From the NCBI GenBank assembly GCA_025356295.1, contig JANXUJ010000106.1, positions 1 to 53,399 of the forward strand: a stretch of DNA of 53,399 nt. The letters run 5' to 3'. The notes beneath the pieces are model-generated. The model was not told the DNA's origin, searched no databases, and was given only the letters and a program-made list of their open reading frames with translations. The translations under genes and the position numbers were made by a program. Origin of the DNA: Cyanobacteriota bacterium (GTDB lineage: Bacteria; Cyanobacteriota; Cyanobacteriia; Pseudanabaenales; Pseudanabaenaceae). This document shows positions 34,062-42,322 of the stretch, one piece after another (the first letter of the stretch is position 1; every line of letters begins with the position of its first letter).

Positions 34062-35219
34062 CTATAAGTATGCGGCTGGGTCAATCGGTTCGCCATTTGC
34101 TCGCAACTCAAAGTGTAAATGCGGTCCAGTCGAAAATCCTGTCGAGCCAACTGCCGAGATTGGTTGCCCCTTCTCGACAGCATCGCCATCTTTGACATAT
34201 AACTCACTACAGTGACCATACAGCGTGGTCATGCCATTGCCATGATCGATAATCACCGCATTCCCATAGCCGCCATACCAGTCTGCATAAATCACCCGAC
34301 CGCGATCGCTTGCATAAACTAAGCTGCCATAGTCTGCACCAAAGTCGATTCCTGAGTGAAATCGCTCAGTACCGAGAATAGGATGAGTCCGCCAGCCAAA
34401 GTTGCTTGTCACAGGTCCAATGGTGGGATACATCAGTTGACCTGTGCCAGGGGGGATGACTAGACCCTCGTAAGGCTGGACTTTTGCCAAAATAATTTGC
34501 GAGAGGCGGCGTGAGTCTTCGACAAGTCGATCTTCGGCTTGGGTTAAAGCTTGGCGATCGTTCTTGAGTCGATCAACGGCATTTTGTTGAGCGACTACCT
34601 CCGCTTCGATATTTGATTTTTGATATTTCAGCTTTTGGGTCAATAGCTCGATCTCATTTCTTTGTGCCACGACTTGATTGCGCTGCTTTTCAACTCGATC
34701 AGATTTTTGGGTCAAGTCCCCAAGTAACTTGCGATCGCCATCATAAATCCGTTCGATCTGACGGCGGCGATCAGCAAATTGATTTAGGTCACGACTGCTC
34801 AACAGAGTGATCCACCAGCGTTGTAGTTGTTGCCTTTGCAAATATCGCAGACGCGCTGAGGTTGCATCGCGTTTTTTATTTAGGTCGTATTCTAGGTCTT
34901 GCAACTTTGTGCCGAGGGTTTGCAGTTGTGTCCTTGCCTGACGAATTTTTTTCTCGTTGTCTTGTATCTGAGCATCAGTAGCGCGGACATTACGTCTGAG
35001 TGCATCAAGGCGAGACTGAGCAGGTTTAGCGATCGCTTTAATCTGCTCTTGTTGCTTTTGAATAATTTGACGCTGTTGATCGACAAAGTTTTGATAGTTC
35101 TGTAACTCCTGCACCGATTGCGCTTGGGATGGTTTAACCTGAGCCAGCACTAAGCCGCAACTAATGGCGATCGCCAAAATCACGAGACTTATTATTTGCC
35201 AATAGCGGCGATCGCGCAT
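34062..35219 (-). CDS. M23/LytM murein peptidase with coiled coil (EnvC-like)
   Basis: 385 residues. The N-terminal hydrophobic segment (about 7-30, ending SQAQS) is a signal peptide or anchor. Residues about 35-250 are a long coiled coil rich in Gln, Arg and Lys. The C-terminal M23 domain has the zinc motifs HSGIDFGA and HLHF, with GYGNAVIIDHGNGMTTLYGH between. Both catalytic-site motifs are intact, so unlike E. coli EnvC it may be an active endopeptidase. Probable role: periplasmic peptidoglycan remodelling or activation of amidases such as those at 49242-51602. ATG start. Confidence 0.92.
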   Translation of the reverse strand: MRDRRYWQIISLVILAIAISCGLVLAQVKPSQAQSVQELQNYQNFVDQQRQIIQKQQEQIKAIAKPAQSRLDALRRNVRATDAQIQDNEKKIRQARTQLQTLGTKLQDLEYDLNKKRDATSARLRYLQRQQLQRWWITLLSSRDLNQFADRRRQIERIYDGDRKLLGDLTQKSDRVEKQRNQVVAQRNEIELLTQKLKYQKSNIEAEVVAQQNAVDRLKNDRQALTQAEDRLVEDSRRLSQIILAKVQPYEGLVIPPGTGQLMYPTIGPVTSNFGWRTHPILGTERFHSGIDFGADYGSLVYASDRGRVIYADWYGGYGNAVIIDHGNGMTTLYGHCSELYVKDGDAVEKGQPISAVGSTGFSTGPHLHFELRANGEPIDPAAYL

Positions 35220-35345
35220 TCAGTCCACCAAATATCCACAAACTGGATCAACAAGCTAGGGCAAGATTTTAACCGTATTTTGCCATTTATTTTGCTAGTT
35301 TGCTATTTAATAAGTAGCTAGGCAAAATTAAATATAAATAAATAT

Positions 35346-35406
35346 AAAACCCCAAAATCTGTACCGCCCGCGTAGCGGGCGGTATAGATTTTGGCTCTGG
35401 TTTTTT
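35346..35406. repeat. Palindromic hairpin in a divergent intergenic region
   Basis: CCAAAATCT-G-TACCGCCCG (35352-35370) pairs with CGGGCGGTA-T-AGATTTTGG (to 35394), with outer AAAACC/GGTTTT and six T residues at 35401. It looks like a terminator on the plus strand but lies between two divergently transcribed genes, so it is better seen as a dispersed palindrome or a leader attenuator of the tautomerase gene. Confidence 0.65.
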
Positions 35407-35410
35407 AATT

Positions 35411-35425
35411 ATGCTGAGGTACTTA
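35411..35425 (+). repeat. Third copy of the ATGCTGAGGTACTTA motif
   Basis: Identical to 23639-23653 and, like that pair, placed just after a hairpin with an AAAACCC-type 5' arm. It begins an in-frame N-terminal extension of the tautomerase frame that is probably not translated. Confidence 0.7.
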
Positions 35426-35449
35426 AAAATATATTTAGCTTTAAAAGTT

Positions 35450-35839
35450 ATGCCACAAACAAAAATCTATGGAAATGCTGATTTTATTCAGCAAAACCGT
35501 GAAGTTCTGTCGCTCACAATTCATTCTTGTATAGTGGATGCGCTAAGTTATCCACCTGAAAAAAAATTTCAGCGATTTTTTCCATTGCAACCTGAAAATT
35601 TTGAACATCCTCGCGATCGCACTGAAAAATATATCATTATCGAAATCCTCATGTTCTCAGGACGTTCTATCGAAGCCAAGAAATCTCTATATTGTTTATT
35701 ATTTGAGCGATTAAAAGAAAAATTAGATATTGCTCCATTAGATATTGAAATTATTCTCATCGAGACACCAAGTCATAATTGGGGCATTCGTGGTGTTGCG
35801 GGGGATGAGCTAAACTTGAGCTATAAGGTGAATGTGTAA
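35450..35839 (+). CDS. Tautomerase-family protein
   Basis: 129 residues from ATG 35450. The start is chosen because it gives MPQTKIYG: removal of Met exposes Pro-1, the catalytic base of the tautomerase superfamily. The frame is open upstream to 35411 through a repeat motif, which is unlikely to be coding. Family blocks are PPEKKFQRFFPLQPENF, YIIIEILMFSGRSIEAKKSLYCLLFERL and ETPSHNWGIRGVAGDELNLSYKV. The physiological substrate is unknown in this subfamily. The next gene starts near its stop, so the two are probably co-transcribed. Confidence 0.88.
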   Translation: MPQTKIYGNADFIQQNREVLSLTIHSCIVDALSYPPEKKFQRFFPLQPENFEHPRDRTEKYIIIEILMFSGRSIEAKKSLYCLLFERLKEKLDIAPLDIEIILIETPSHNWGIRGVAGDELNLSYKVNV

Positions 35840-35843
35840 GCTT

Positions 35844-36296
35844 ATGAGGGAAATAGATATTAATTTTCGCTTGGCTCAATTTATTGATATTGATCCACTC
35901 ATGGAATTGGTACAGGAGTTCTATCAATTTGACAAAATCATGTTTGATGACAATGTCGTTAAAGCATTTACGGCTTTACTTAGTGATGAACAGTTAGGAT
36001 TAATTTGGTTGATTTGCGATCGCGATCGCCCGATTGGTTATGTCGCTCTGACATATTTTTTTAGTATGGAATATCACGGACGCTGTGGTCTTGTTGATGA
36101 GTTGTATATTCGCGAAGAATATCGCCGCAAAGGTATTGGCAAAAAAGTATTTGTGCTAATCGAAGATCATTTAAAAAGTCAACGCATGCGATCGCTATCT
36201 TTGGTAGTTGACTTTTGGAATGATCAAGCGGAAGCACTCTATACCAAGATAGGATTTCGGCGAGAAAAACGTCACCTGATGGTGAAGCATATTTAG
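35844..36296 (+). CDS. GNAT-family N-acetyltransferase
   Basis: 150 residues from ATG 35844; an ATG at 35832 inside the upstream gene is an alternative. One GNAT domain: IGYVALTYFFSMEYHGRCGLVDELYIREEYRRKGIGKKVF contains the beta4 strand and the acetyl-CoA pyrophosphate-binding RRKGIG loop, and LVVDFWNDQAEALYTKIGFRREKRHL is the typical C-terminal block. The substrate could be an amine, amino acid or protein and cannot be told. It is 4 bp from the tautomerase stop. Confidence 0.9.
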   Translation: MREIDINFRLAQFIDIDPLMELVQEFYQFDKIMFDDNVVKAFTALLSDEQLGLIWLICDRDRPIGYVALTYFFSMEYHGRCGLVDELYIREEYRRKGIGKKVFVLIEDHLKSQRMRSLSLVVDFWNDQAEALYTKIGFRREKRHLMVKHI

Positions 36297-36395
36297 ATAT
36301 CTTTAGAATCCAAAGCATTCGTTTATGTGTTCATCAATGCGCTATGCGTTAATATTTTGATGTGAAGTAAATGTGAACTAGCAGAGAGTCAGAGT

Positions 36396-37406
36396 ATGCA
36401 GCTAAAAAGTGTCGTTCAGCCCTTTGGTGAAGTCAATGTTTATCCGCAAAACAACGGAGAAATTGACATCGTGGCAACTATTCTGATGGTTCCTGATATT
36501 GAAGGCGCACGCGTTGGCTTAGCGCTTGATGGCTCTGCCTCCATGAAAAAAATGTATGGCATCAGTGGTGTTGTCAGTAGCTTTTTTGCTAGCGCCGCCG
36601 TTACTCACAACGTAGTCGAGCCAGTCGCGCGCGTGATGGTGAAGTACTTAGCTAATTTTGCGGCAACAGGCAAGGTGGACTTGATCAACTGGGCTTGTGG
36701 CGCAGCAGGTGAACTCATCGAAGATATGGGTAGCTTCGGTGGCGAAGAGATCGAGCATCTAGCGATCGCTGGTCCTTCAATTCCTTGGGGAACGGGTACT
36801 AAGTTATTGCCACCACTAAGATATTTTATTAATAAATATAAAGAGTCGCCTGCGATCGGGGTTAAGCAACCTGCGGCGATCTGCCTGATCATCACCGATG
36901 GCATTATCGAAGACCTCGAAGATGTGAAAGAGTTCTGTTTTAAATATGCTCTAGAAATTGCCGATCATACCAAACCATTTATCAAACTTCTATTAATCGG
37001 TGTTGGTAAAGAGATCGATGAGAAACAACTCGAAGAACTCGATAACATGTTTGAAGGCAGCTTTATCAAAGATTCAGGCGATCGCGAGATTGATCTTTGG
37101 GATTATCAAGTTGCCGATGATATTCAGATTTTGGAACAGATTTTTAAAGAATTTGTATCTGCGGAAACCATCGTCACTCATTATGGACGGATTCTCAATC
37201 AAGCTGGAACTATCTGCCAAGAGTATAACTTGGGAGTTCCTGCGCTAATGCGGTTTAAGATGCCTGTGGGTTCGACAGCATTTACTCTAGAGTTTTCGGG
37301 TGGTAATGTCACTCAAGATATCACTGATGCTCTGCCCAAAGATTCAGAGATTCCGCATCATCTCAGTGAATCTAAGCAATGGAAAGATGTTGTAGATTTT
37401 GGATAG
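36396..37406 (+). CDS. von Willebrand factor A domain protein
   Basis: 336 residues. The vWA domain (about 38-245) has a complete metal-ion-dependent adhesion site: D45-G-S-A-S in LALDGSASMKKMYG, a Thr in GTGTKLLPPL, and D168 in CLIITDGIIEDL. VARVMVKYLANFAATGKVDLINWACG resembles TerF/TerY-like vWA proteins. There is no signal peptide or membrane helix, so it is probably cytoplasmic. A C-terminal beta-rich segment follows. The next gene, at 37415, encodes a related vWA with a membrane anchor and OmpA tail, and the two almost touch (8-bp gap), so they probably work together. Function not known. Confidence 0.87.
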   Translation: MQLKSVVQPFGEVNVYPQNNGEIDIVATILMVPDIEGARVGLALDGSASMKKMYGISGVVSSFFASAAVTHNVVEPVARVMVKYLANFAATGKVDLINWACGAAGELIEDMGSFGGEEIEHLAIAGPSIPWGTGTKLLPPLRYFINKYKESPAIGVKQPAAICLIITDGIIEDLEDVKEFCFKYALEIADHTKPFIKLLLIGVGKEIDEKQLEELDNMFEGSFIKDSGDREIDLWDYQVADDIQILEQIFKEFVSAETIVTHYGRILNQAGTICQEYNLGVPALMRFKMPVGSTAFTLEFSGGNVTQDITDALPKDSEIPHHLSESKQWKDVVDFG

Positions 37407-37414
37407 GATTTGCC

Positions 37415-39361
37415 ATGCCTCATGAGAATGATCATTTACAACCTCAACTAAAAAGCTTTCAGATGCCAGCTAATCTAGTTGCCGTAGAGTTTGGCGAGCT
37501 AAATGTGCAGCAAAGCATAGCAGAATGTCATGTTCAATTCACGATCGCGATGGAGCCACAAGGACGCTTTGCAGAAGGATGGCGAACTGGGCTAGCCCTA
37601 GATGCGAGTGCGTCAATGAAGCGGGCTTACGGGCGTAAAGTTGAGGCAAGAGTCGATCCTGAACTGCTAACTAGCTATATCAAACAAGGTCGGTTGCGAT
37701 CTTCGATAGAAGATGGTGAACCCATTCGTAAGATTCAGCATGATGCTTTTGTGGAGATGCAAGAGAGAGGTTATGAGATTAGCTATACTGAAAATATTTT
37801 GCAGCCTCTAGTTCAAAATTTTGCAGCTTATTTAGCAGGTAGTTTAGATAGAACTGGTAAGACTTCGCTAATTTATTGGGGATGTGGAGAGGGTGATGGG
37901 GTTCAGGCTTTGGGTGAGTTTGATGCTGCTAGTTGTCAGGAGTTAGCGATCGCTGGTCCTGCGACTTTTCAACTTGGCAAAACGACCCAGCTATTACCCG
38001 CGATCGCGCATTTCACAAATCAAAATCCTATAAATCAAAATCCTATAAATCAATATAGCCAAGCACAGCGCGGTATCTATGTCTTTTTGACCGATGGTAG
38101 AATTGACGACCTAGAACAGGTCAAAAACTATACAAAAGAACTCGCCTTGGAGATGGCAGTTGGCAAAAGAAATTATGTGAAATTAGTTTTGATTGGGATT
38201 GGCAATGATGTTGATCGCTATCAGTTACAAGAATTAGATGATTTTGATACGGGTTTAGATATTGATATTTGGGATTATAAAGTTGCTAATGAAATGAGTA
38301 ATCTCTCGCAGATTTTTGCAGAAGTGATTAATGAAAATGAGATTATTGCTGAAAATGGAGCGATTTATGATGATATAGGAACTTGTGTTAAATCCTATTC
38401 CAACGGGTTACCTGCCAAAGTTGATTTTGTGATGCGCTATGATTCGCAATGGTTTGAGCTAGAAGTAGCTAATCAGCGCATTAGGCAATCTGTTGTTTTG
38501 GACAAAGCGATCGCGCCTTTAGCCAAGAAGAATCTATTTGATTTTGAAGTTCAGGCGGCAGCATTAATTGAGCAACAAAATATTGATCAGCAAAATATTC
38601 AACTTAACCAATCTCCTATCCAAAACCTCTGGTGGAGATGGTTAGCTGCCTTACTGATCGGCTCCGCATTTATTGGGACGGCGATCGCTTTCGGGATTTT
38701 GATTAAGCGATCGGATGATAACAAGTTACAAAATCAGGCGATGCCAAATCAAACGATGCCAAGTGTAATCAAAGAATCAGAGCTTAAGCCAAAACCAATT
38801 CTTATTGATAAAAATGAGAATAAACCTGACAAATCTATTCCCAATTTATCTAATAGCTCAACTAATTCAGATAACAACTCAAATAACATTAACAAGAACT
38901 TAAGCAAGAATATCAGCGATATTTCCAGAAAGATAGCTGCAAGTAATTCTATAAATTTTCTCAATCAAAAGAAAACTAGCGATCGCAATATTAGTCCTTC
39001 TATTCTGCCAATCGTCAATCCTGATGTAGAAGCGATCGTCTTCTTTCCTTCTGACGAAACGCAACTTATGTCTGGAGAAGAAAGTAAAATAGATGATTTC
39101 TGGATGAAAATACAGAAGCGCAAAGGAATTATTCAAGTTAGTGGTCATGCAGATAAAACAGGAGACTACGCCTATAACCTCGACCTATCACAATCAAGAG
39201 CAAATGAAGTGGTGCGTCTGTTGCGCGATCGCGGATTGAATAATAACTACAAGGTGACTTTTGAAGCTTTGTCTTGGTTGCACCCTCTGCGTAAAAACAG
39301 TACCGTCACTGATAACGCTTTCAACCGCCGTGTTGTCATTCAGTTTGAAGCGCAAAGATAA
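37415..39361 (+). CDS. vWA-transmembrane-OmpA fusion protein
   Basis: 648 residues from ATG 37415. An N-terminal vWA domain with MIDAS D63-A-S-A-S (LALDASASMKRAYG) and D227 in FLTDGRIDDL carries an insert of about 60 residues after the first motif compared with its neighbour. A transmembrane helix follows at about 406-428 (WLAALLIGSAFIGTAIAFGIL), then a long Asn/Ser/Lys-rich linker, and a C-terminal OmpA-like domain (about 530-645; VSGHADKTGDYAYNLDLSQSRANEVV), which binds peptidoglycan. The vWA is thus cytoplasmic and the OmpA domain periplasmic. Two 15-bp tandem duplications lie at 38018-38053 and 38573-38602. It may link a cytoplasmic vWA assembly to the cell wall. Confidence 0.88.
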   Translation: MPHENDHLQPQLKSFQMPANLVAVEFGELNVQQSIAECHVQFTIAMEPQGRFAEGWRTGLALDASASMKRAYGRKVEARVDPELLTSYIKQGRLRSSIEDGEPIRKIQHDAFVEMQERGYEISYTENILQPLVQNFAAYLAGSLDRTGKTSLIYWGCGEGDGVQALGEFDAASCQELAIAGPATFQLGKTTQLLPAIAHFTNQNPINQNPINQYSQAQRGIYVFLTDGRIDDLEQVKNYTKELALEMAVGKRNYVKLVLIGIGNDVDRYQLQELDDFDTGLDIDIWDYKVANEMSNLSQIFAEVINENEIIAENGAIYDDIGTCVKSYSNGLPAKVDFVMRYDSQWFELEVANQRIRQSVVLDKAIAPLAKKNLFDFEVQAAALIEQQNIDQQNIQLNQSPIQNLWWRWLAALLIGSAFIGTAIAFGILIKRSDDNKLQNQAMPNQTMPSVIKESELKPKPILIDKNENKPDKSIPNLSNSSTNSDNNSNNINKNLSKNISDISRKIAASNSINFLNQKKTSDRNISPSILPIVNPDVEAIVFFPSDETQLMSGEESKIDDFWMKIQKRKGIIQVSGHADKTGDYAYNLDLSQSRANEVVRLLRDRGLNNNYKVTFEALSWLHPLRKNSTVTDNAFNRRVVIQFEAQR

Positions 39362-39493
39362 TCGATTTTCGGCGCAGAGCTAAATGAGCCTCTTAAATGT
39401 TTGTATAGTCGTTTACAATAGTAACGGTTAGCTTTTTACCTTTTGCGGTATGCTCTAACCTTAAAAATTATGTAACCCTGAGGACATAAGCGA

Positions 39494-39808
39494 ATGCTAC
39501 ATCGCAAAATATATCAACTTTGTGAAGCCAAGAGCGATGTTTGGATTTTCCTGAGGGATCAGGGACGTTGGCTAGAGAGAGCCAGAATACTAGATATTGA
39601 AGGTGACGTGGTCACAATTCGTTACGAAACTGACGATGAAGATGAGGTTTGCTCTTGGGAAGAAATGGTCAGATTAGAGAGCATTGGCGCTGTTACTCAA
39701 AAATTATCATCAGTGACCAGAACAGGCATGTACTCTAGTGATCTGTTGGTGTCTGATGACTGTCCTGAAGCTGAGCAAATCCGTCCCCGCCTTGATCCTG
39801 ACAAATAA
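39494..39808 (+). CDS. DUF6679-type conserved cyanobacterial protein
   Basis: 104 residues. MLHRKIYQLCEAKSDVWIFLRDQGRWLERARILDIEGDVVTIRYETDDEDEVCSWEEMVRLESIGAV is a highly conserved cyanobacterial family that I recall as DUF6679; the SH3-like beta pattern may bind nucleic acid or protein, but this is a guess. ATG start with AGGA about 10 bases upstream. It stands between a GGTTAGC/GCTcTAACC inverted repeat upstream (about 39426-39461) and a terminator, so it is probably monocistronic. Confidence 0.82.
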   Translation: MLHRKIYQLCEAKSDVWIFLRDQGRWLERARILDIEGDVVTIRYETDDEDEVCSWEEMVRLESIGAVTQKLSSVTRTGMYSSDLLVSDDCPEAEQIRPRLDPDK

Positions 39809-39820
39809 AACATAAAACCA

Positions 39821-39855
39821 AAAATAGAGTGGGCGCAAAGCGCCCACTCTATTTT
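39821..39855 (+). terminator. Hairpin terminator
   Basis: AAAATAGAGTGGGCG-CAAAG-CGCCCACTCTATTTT, 12 bp after the DUF6679-type gene and 14 bp before the rqcH ATG. The loop core is GCGCAAAGCGC, as in other hairpins of the window. Confidence 0.75.
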
Positions 39856-39869
39856 ATGAGATTAGAATA

Positions 39870-41630
39870 ATGCAACCTGCTGACCTGACGACACTTGTGG
39901 CTTTGACTCATGAGCTAGATCAAGCTTGTGTGCCTGCGAGGTTAGAGCAGGTACATCAGAGCGATCGCCACACCTTACATTTACAATTACGAACTTTAGA
40001 AAAAAAACAATGGCTATTATTGTCTTGGCATCCGCAAGCCGCTAGATTGCATTCATGTCCGCCACCGCCGAAGCAGCCTGACACATTTACATTTAGCCAA
40101 CAAATCTTGCATCAAGTCGCAGGATTTGCTTTGGTGGCGGTGAAACTGACGAGTTCATGGGAGCGCGTGATCGATCTCCAATTTGCTAAGCGTCCTGATG
40201 ACGAGGTGCAGTGGCATCTCTATCTAGAAGTGATGGGCAAATATAGCAATGCGATTTTGGTAAATGCCAATGGCGAAATCGTTACGGCGGCTCACCAAGT
40301 TAGCAGCAAGCAGTCACGAGTGCGTCCGATCCAAACAGGCGATCGCTACGAGTTGCCACCTGCTCTGCTCGAAGCAATTCCTAATCTAAGTGAATCTTTT
40401 GACTCATGGCGCGATCGCCTGATTTTGATTCCTAAAGAGATTAAGCGCAATTTACTTAGCAACTATCGTGGTGTGAGTTCATCCCTAGGGCGATCGTTAT
40501 TGGCGATCGCTGATTTAGACGGCGATAAAAATGTCGCTGATTTGACATTATTGGAATGGGAAAGATTACATTGTGCTTGGCAGATTTGGCTGACTTGTAT
40601 TGACAAAAAAGAATTTTATCCACACTTAGAAGGAAAAGGATATTCCCTCGTCTCTAGTCTCATAGGAGAGAGGGGAAAAACAAATGACTTCTGCGATCGC
40701 TACTATTCTCAACAAACAGGACAGATTGCTTTTCAGCAACTACATCAACAAATTAGCCAAGCAATTCACAATCAGTTAGCAAAACTAACTATTAAAGAGA
40801 ACGAATTTCTTGATCGCTTAAAACTATCTGCTCAAGCTGATGAATTTAAGAACAAAGCGGATTTGCTAATGGCGCATTTACATCTCTGGAAAATCGGCAT
40901 GAAAGCGATCGATCTTACTGATTTTCATTCAGGAGAATCTATTAACATTCCTCTCGATCCGACTTTAAACGCGCAGCAAAATGCTCAATCTTTTTATAAA
41001 AAGCATCAAAAACAAAAACGAGCCGCTTTAGCGATTGCTCCACTTCTAGAGTCTGTCCAACAAGAACTCGCCTATCTCGAACAAGTCTCCACCGCTCTGA
41101 GTTTATTAGAACAGAGCGAACTCTCTGACTTACAAGAAATTCGTGCCGAACTTACTCAACAAGGCTATCTCAAAGTCACTGCCGAATATGTACCACGCAC
41201 TAAAAATATTAGTAAAAGCGCTAATAAGAGTAACTCTAAAAATAAAAACAAACAAGACGAGATTCCCAATTGTCATCGATTTACTACTCCCAATGGCTTT
41301 GAGATTTGGGTAGGTAGGAATAACTATCAAAATGATTTGATTTCTTTCCGTGTCGCAGGAGAATATGATCTCTGGCTCCATGCTCAAGAGATATCGGGTA
41401 GTCATGTTCTCTTGCGTTTGCCTGCGGGTGCGATCGCTGAAGATCAAGACTTACAAATCGCCGCCAATTATGCCGCCTACTACAGTCGCGCTAGACAAAG
41501 CGATCAAGTTCCTGTTGTCTGTACTATTCCTAAATATGTGTTTAAGCCCAAAGGTGCAAAACCCGGAATGGTCGTCTATACGCATGAAAAAATAATTTGG
41601 GGACAACCCAAAAGTTTAAGAATAGATTGA
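39870..41630 (+). CDS. rqcH: RqcH/NFACT-family ribosome rescue factor
   Basis: 586 residues. The NFACT-N domain starts at the N-terminus (DLTTLVALTHELDQACVPARLEQVHQSDRHTL; YLEVMGKYSNAILVN). Coiled-coil helices occupy the middle, and a C-terminal NFACT-R domain has GFEIWVGRNNYQNDLISFRVAGEYDLWLHAQEISGSHVLLR. RqcH binds split 50S subunits carrying stalled peptidyl-tRNA and directs alanine tailing. Older annotation calls the family fibronectin-binding. A low-complexity Lys/Asn/Ser stretch lies near 450-465. Interestingly pth, which releases peptidyl-tRNA, is also in the window, but not adjacent. Confidence 0.92.
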   Translation: MQPADLTTLVALTHELDQACVPARLEQVHQSDRHTLHLQLRTLEKKQWLLLSWHPQAARLHSCPPPPKQPDTFTFSQQILHQVAGFALVAVKLTSSWERVIDLQFAKRPDDEVQWHLYLEVMGKYSNAILVNANGEIVTAAHQVSSKQSRVRPIQTGDRYELPPALLEAIPNLSESFDSWRDRLILIPKEIKRNLLSNYRGVSSSLGRSLLAIADLDGDKNVADLTLLEWERLHCAWQIWLTCIDKKEFYPHLEGKGYSLVSSLIGERGKTNDFCDRYYSQQTGQIAFQQLHQQISQAIHNQLAKLTIKENEFLDRLKLSAQADEFKNKADLLMAHLHLWKIGMKAIDLTDFHSGESINIPLDPTLNAQQNAQSFYKKHQKQKRAALAIAPLLESVQQELAYLEQVSTALSLLEQSELSDLQEIRAELTQQGYLKVTAEYVPRTKNISKSANKSNSKNKNKQDEIPNCHRFTTPNGFEIWVGRNNYQNDLISFRVAGEYDLWLHAQEISGSHVLLRLPAGAIAEDQDLQIAANYAAYYSRARQSDQVPVVCTIPKYVFKPKGAKPGMVVYTHEKIIWGQPKSLRID

Positions 41631-41638
41631 GCTTTGAT

Positions 41639-42304
41639 TCACTCTATTCTTAAACTTTTTGTGATTCTTGCTGCACCGTGCAATTGACTTTTATACCATT
41701 GCGAAACATGATCCAAACCTGCGATCGCACTAACAGCGATTCCATTATGCCCATGTTCCTTTCCAGAGCTATGGATATATTCATCATTACCGATATAGAT
41801 GCCAACATGAGTCGCTTTTATAGAAGTTCCAAAGAAGATTAAATCACCAGTTTGAAGTTCATCTAAAGGAATTGAAATTCCAAAACCTTCTTGTTGATAA
41901 GCATCGCGAGGAATCCAAATTCCCAAAGAAGAGAATGCAGCTTGCATTAATCCTGAACAATCATAATTGGGAGCAACTGTTCCTCCCCAAAGATATTCGT
42001 TTGGTGTTGCCATTGCTTCTTGGATATAAGCAATTACTTGAGGAAGGCGATCGCTTATTTCTATAGCATTTAAAACTGGTGGATAATTAGCCAAATAATT
42101 CTGGCGATCGCTTGGTATTAACTTATCAAAATCTTGGCGATCAAGTAGACCTAAATAATCATCTTCGAGTAATTGGATTTTAAGAAGATTTGGCTCAGAT
42201 TCTAATACCTGCAAATATCGGTTCTTTGCCATCTGCGTCGCAAGCCGATCGAGCTTTGAGGAATCATAGATATTAATATTTGTCAAACTGCGATAAATCA
42301 CCAT
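41639..42304 (-). CDS. NlpC/P60-family cell-wall peptidase
   Basis: 221 residues. An N-terminal SH3-like region (about 15-75; LEDDYLGLLDRQDFD) precedes the NlpC/P60 catalytic domain (about 95-215) with catalytic C116 in NYDCSGLMQAAF and His in THVGIYIGND, plus a later His in YIHSSGKEHGHNG. This arrangement matches cyanobacterial enzymes that cut between D-Glu and diamino acid in peptidoglycan stems. No signal peptide is visible, so it may act on turnover peptides in the cytoplasm. It starts 18 bp after the dnaK stop and may share its transcript. Convergent with rqcH. Confidence 0.92.
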   Translation of the reverse strand: MVIYRSLTNINIYDSSKLDRLATQMAKNRYLQVLESEPNLLKIQLLEDDYLGLLDRQDFDKLIPSDRQNYLANYPPVLNAIEISDRLPQVIAYIQEAMATPNEYLWGGTVAPNYDCSGLMQAAFSSLGIWIPRDAYQQEGFGISIPLDELQTGDLIFFGTSIKATHVGIYIGNDEYIHSSGKEHGHNGIAVSAIAGLDHVSQWYKSQLHGAARITKSLRIE

Positions 42305-42322
42305 TGTTTACATCCAGATTGT

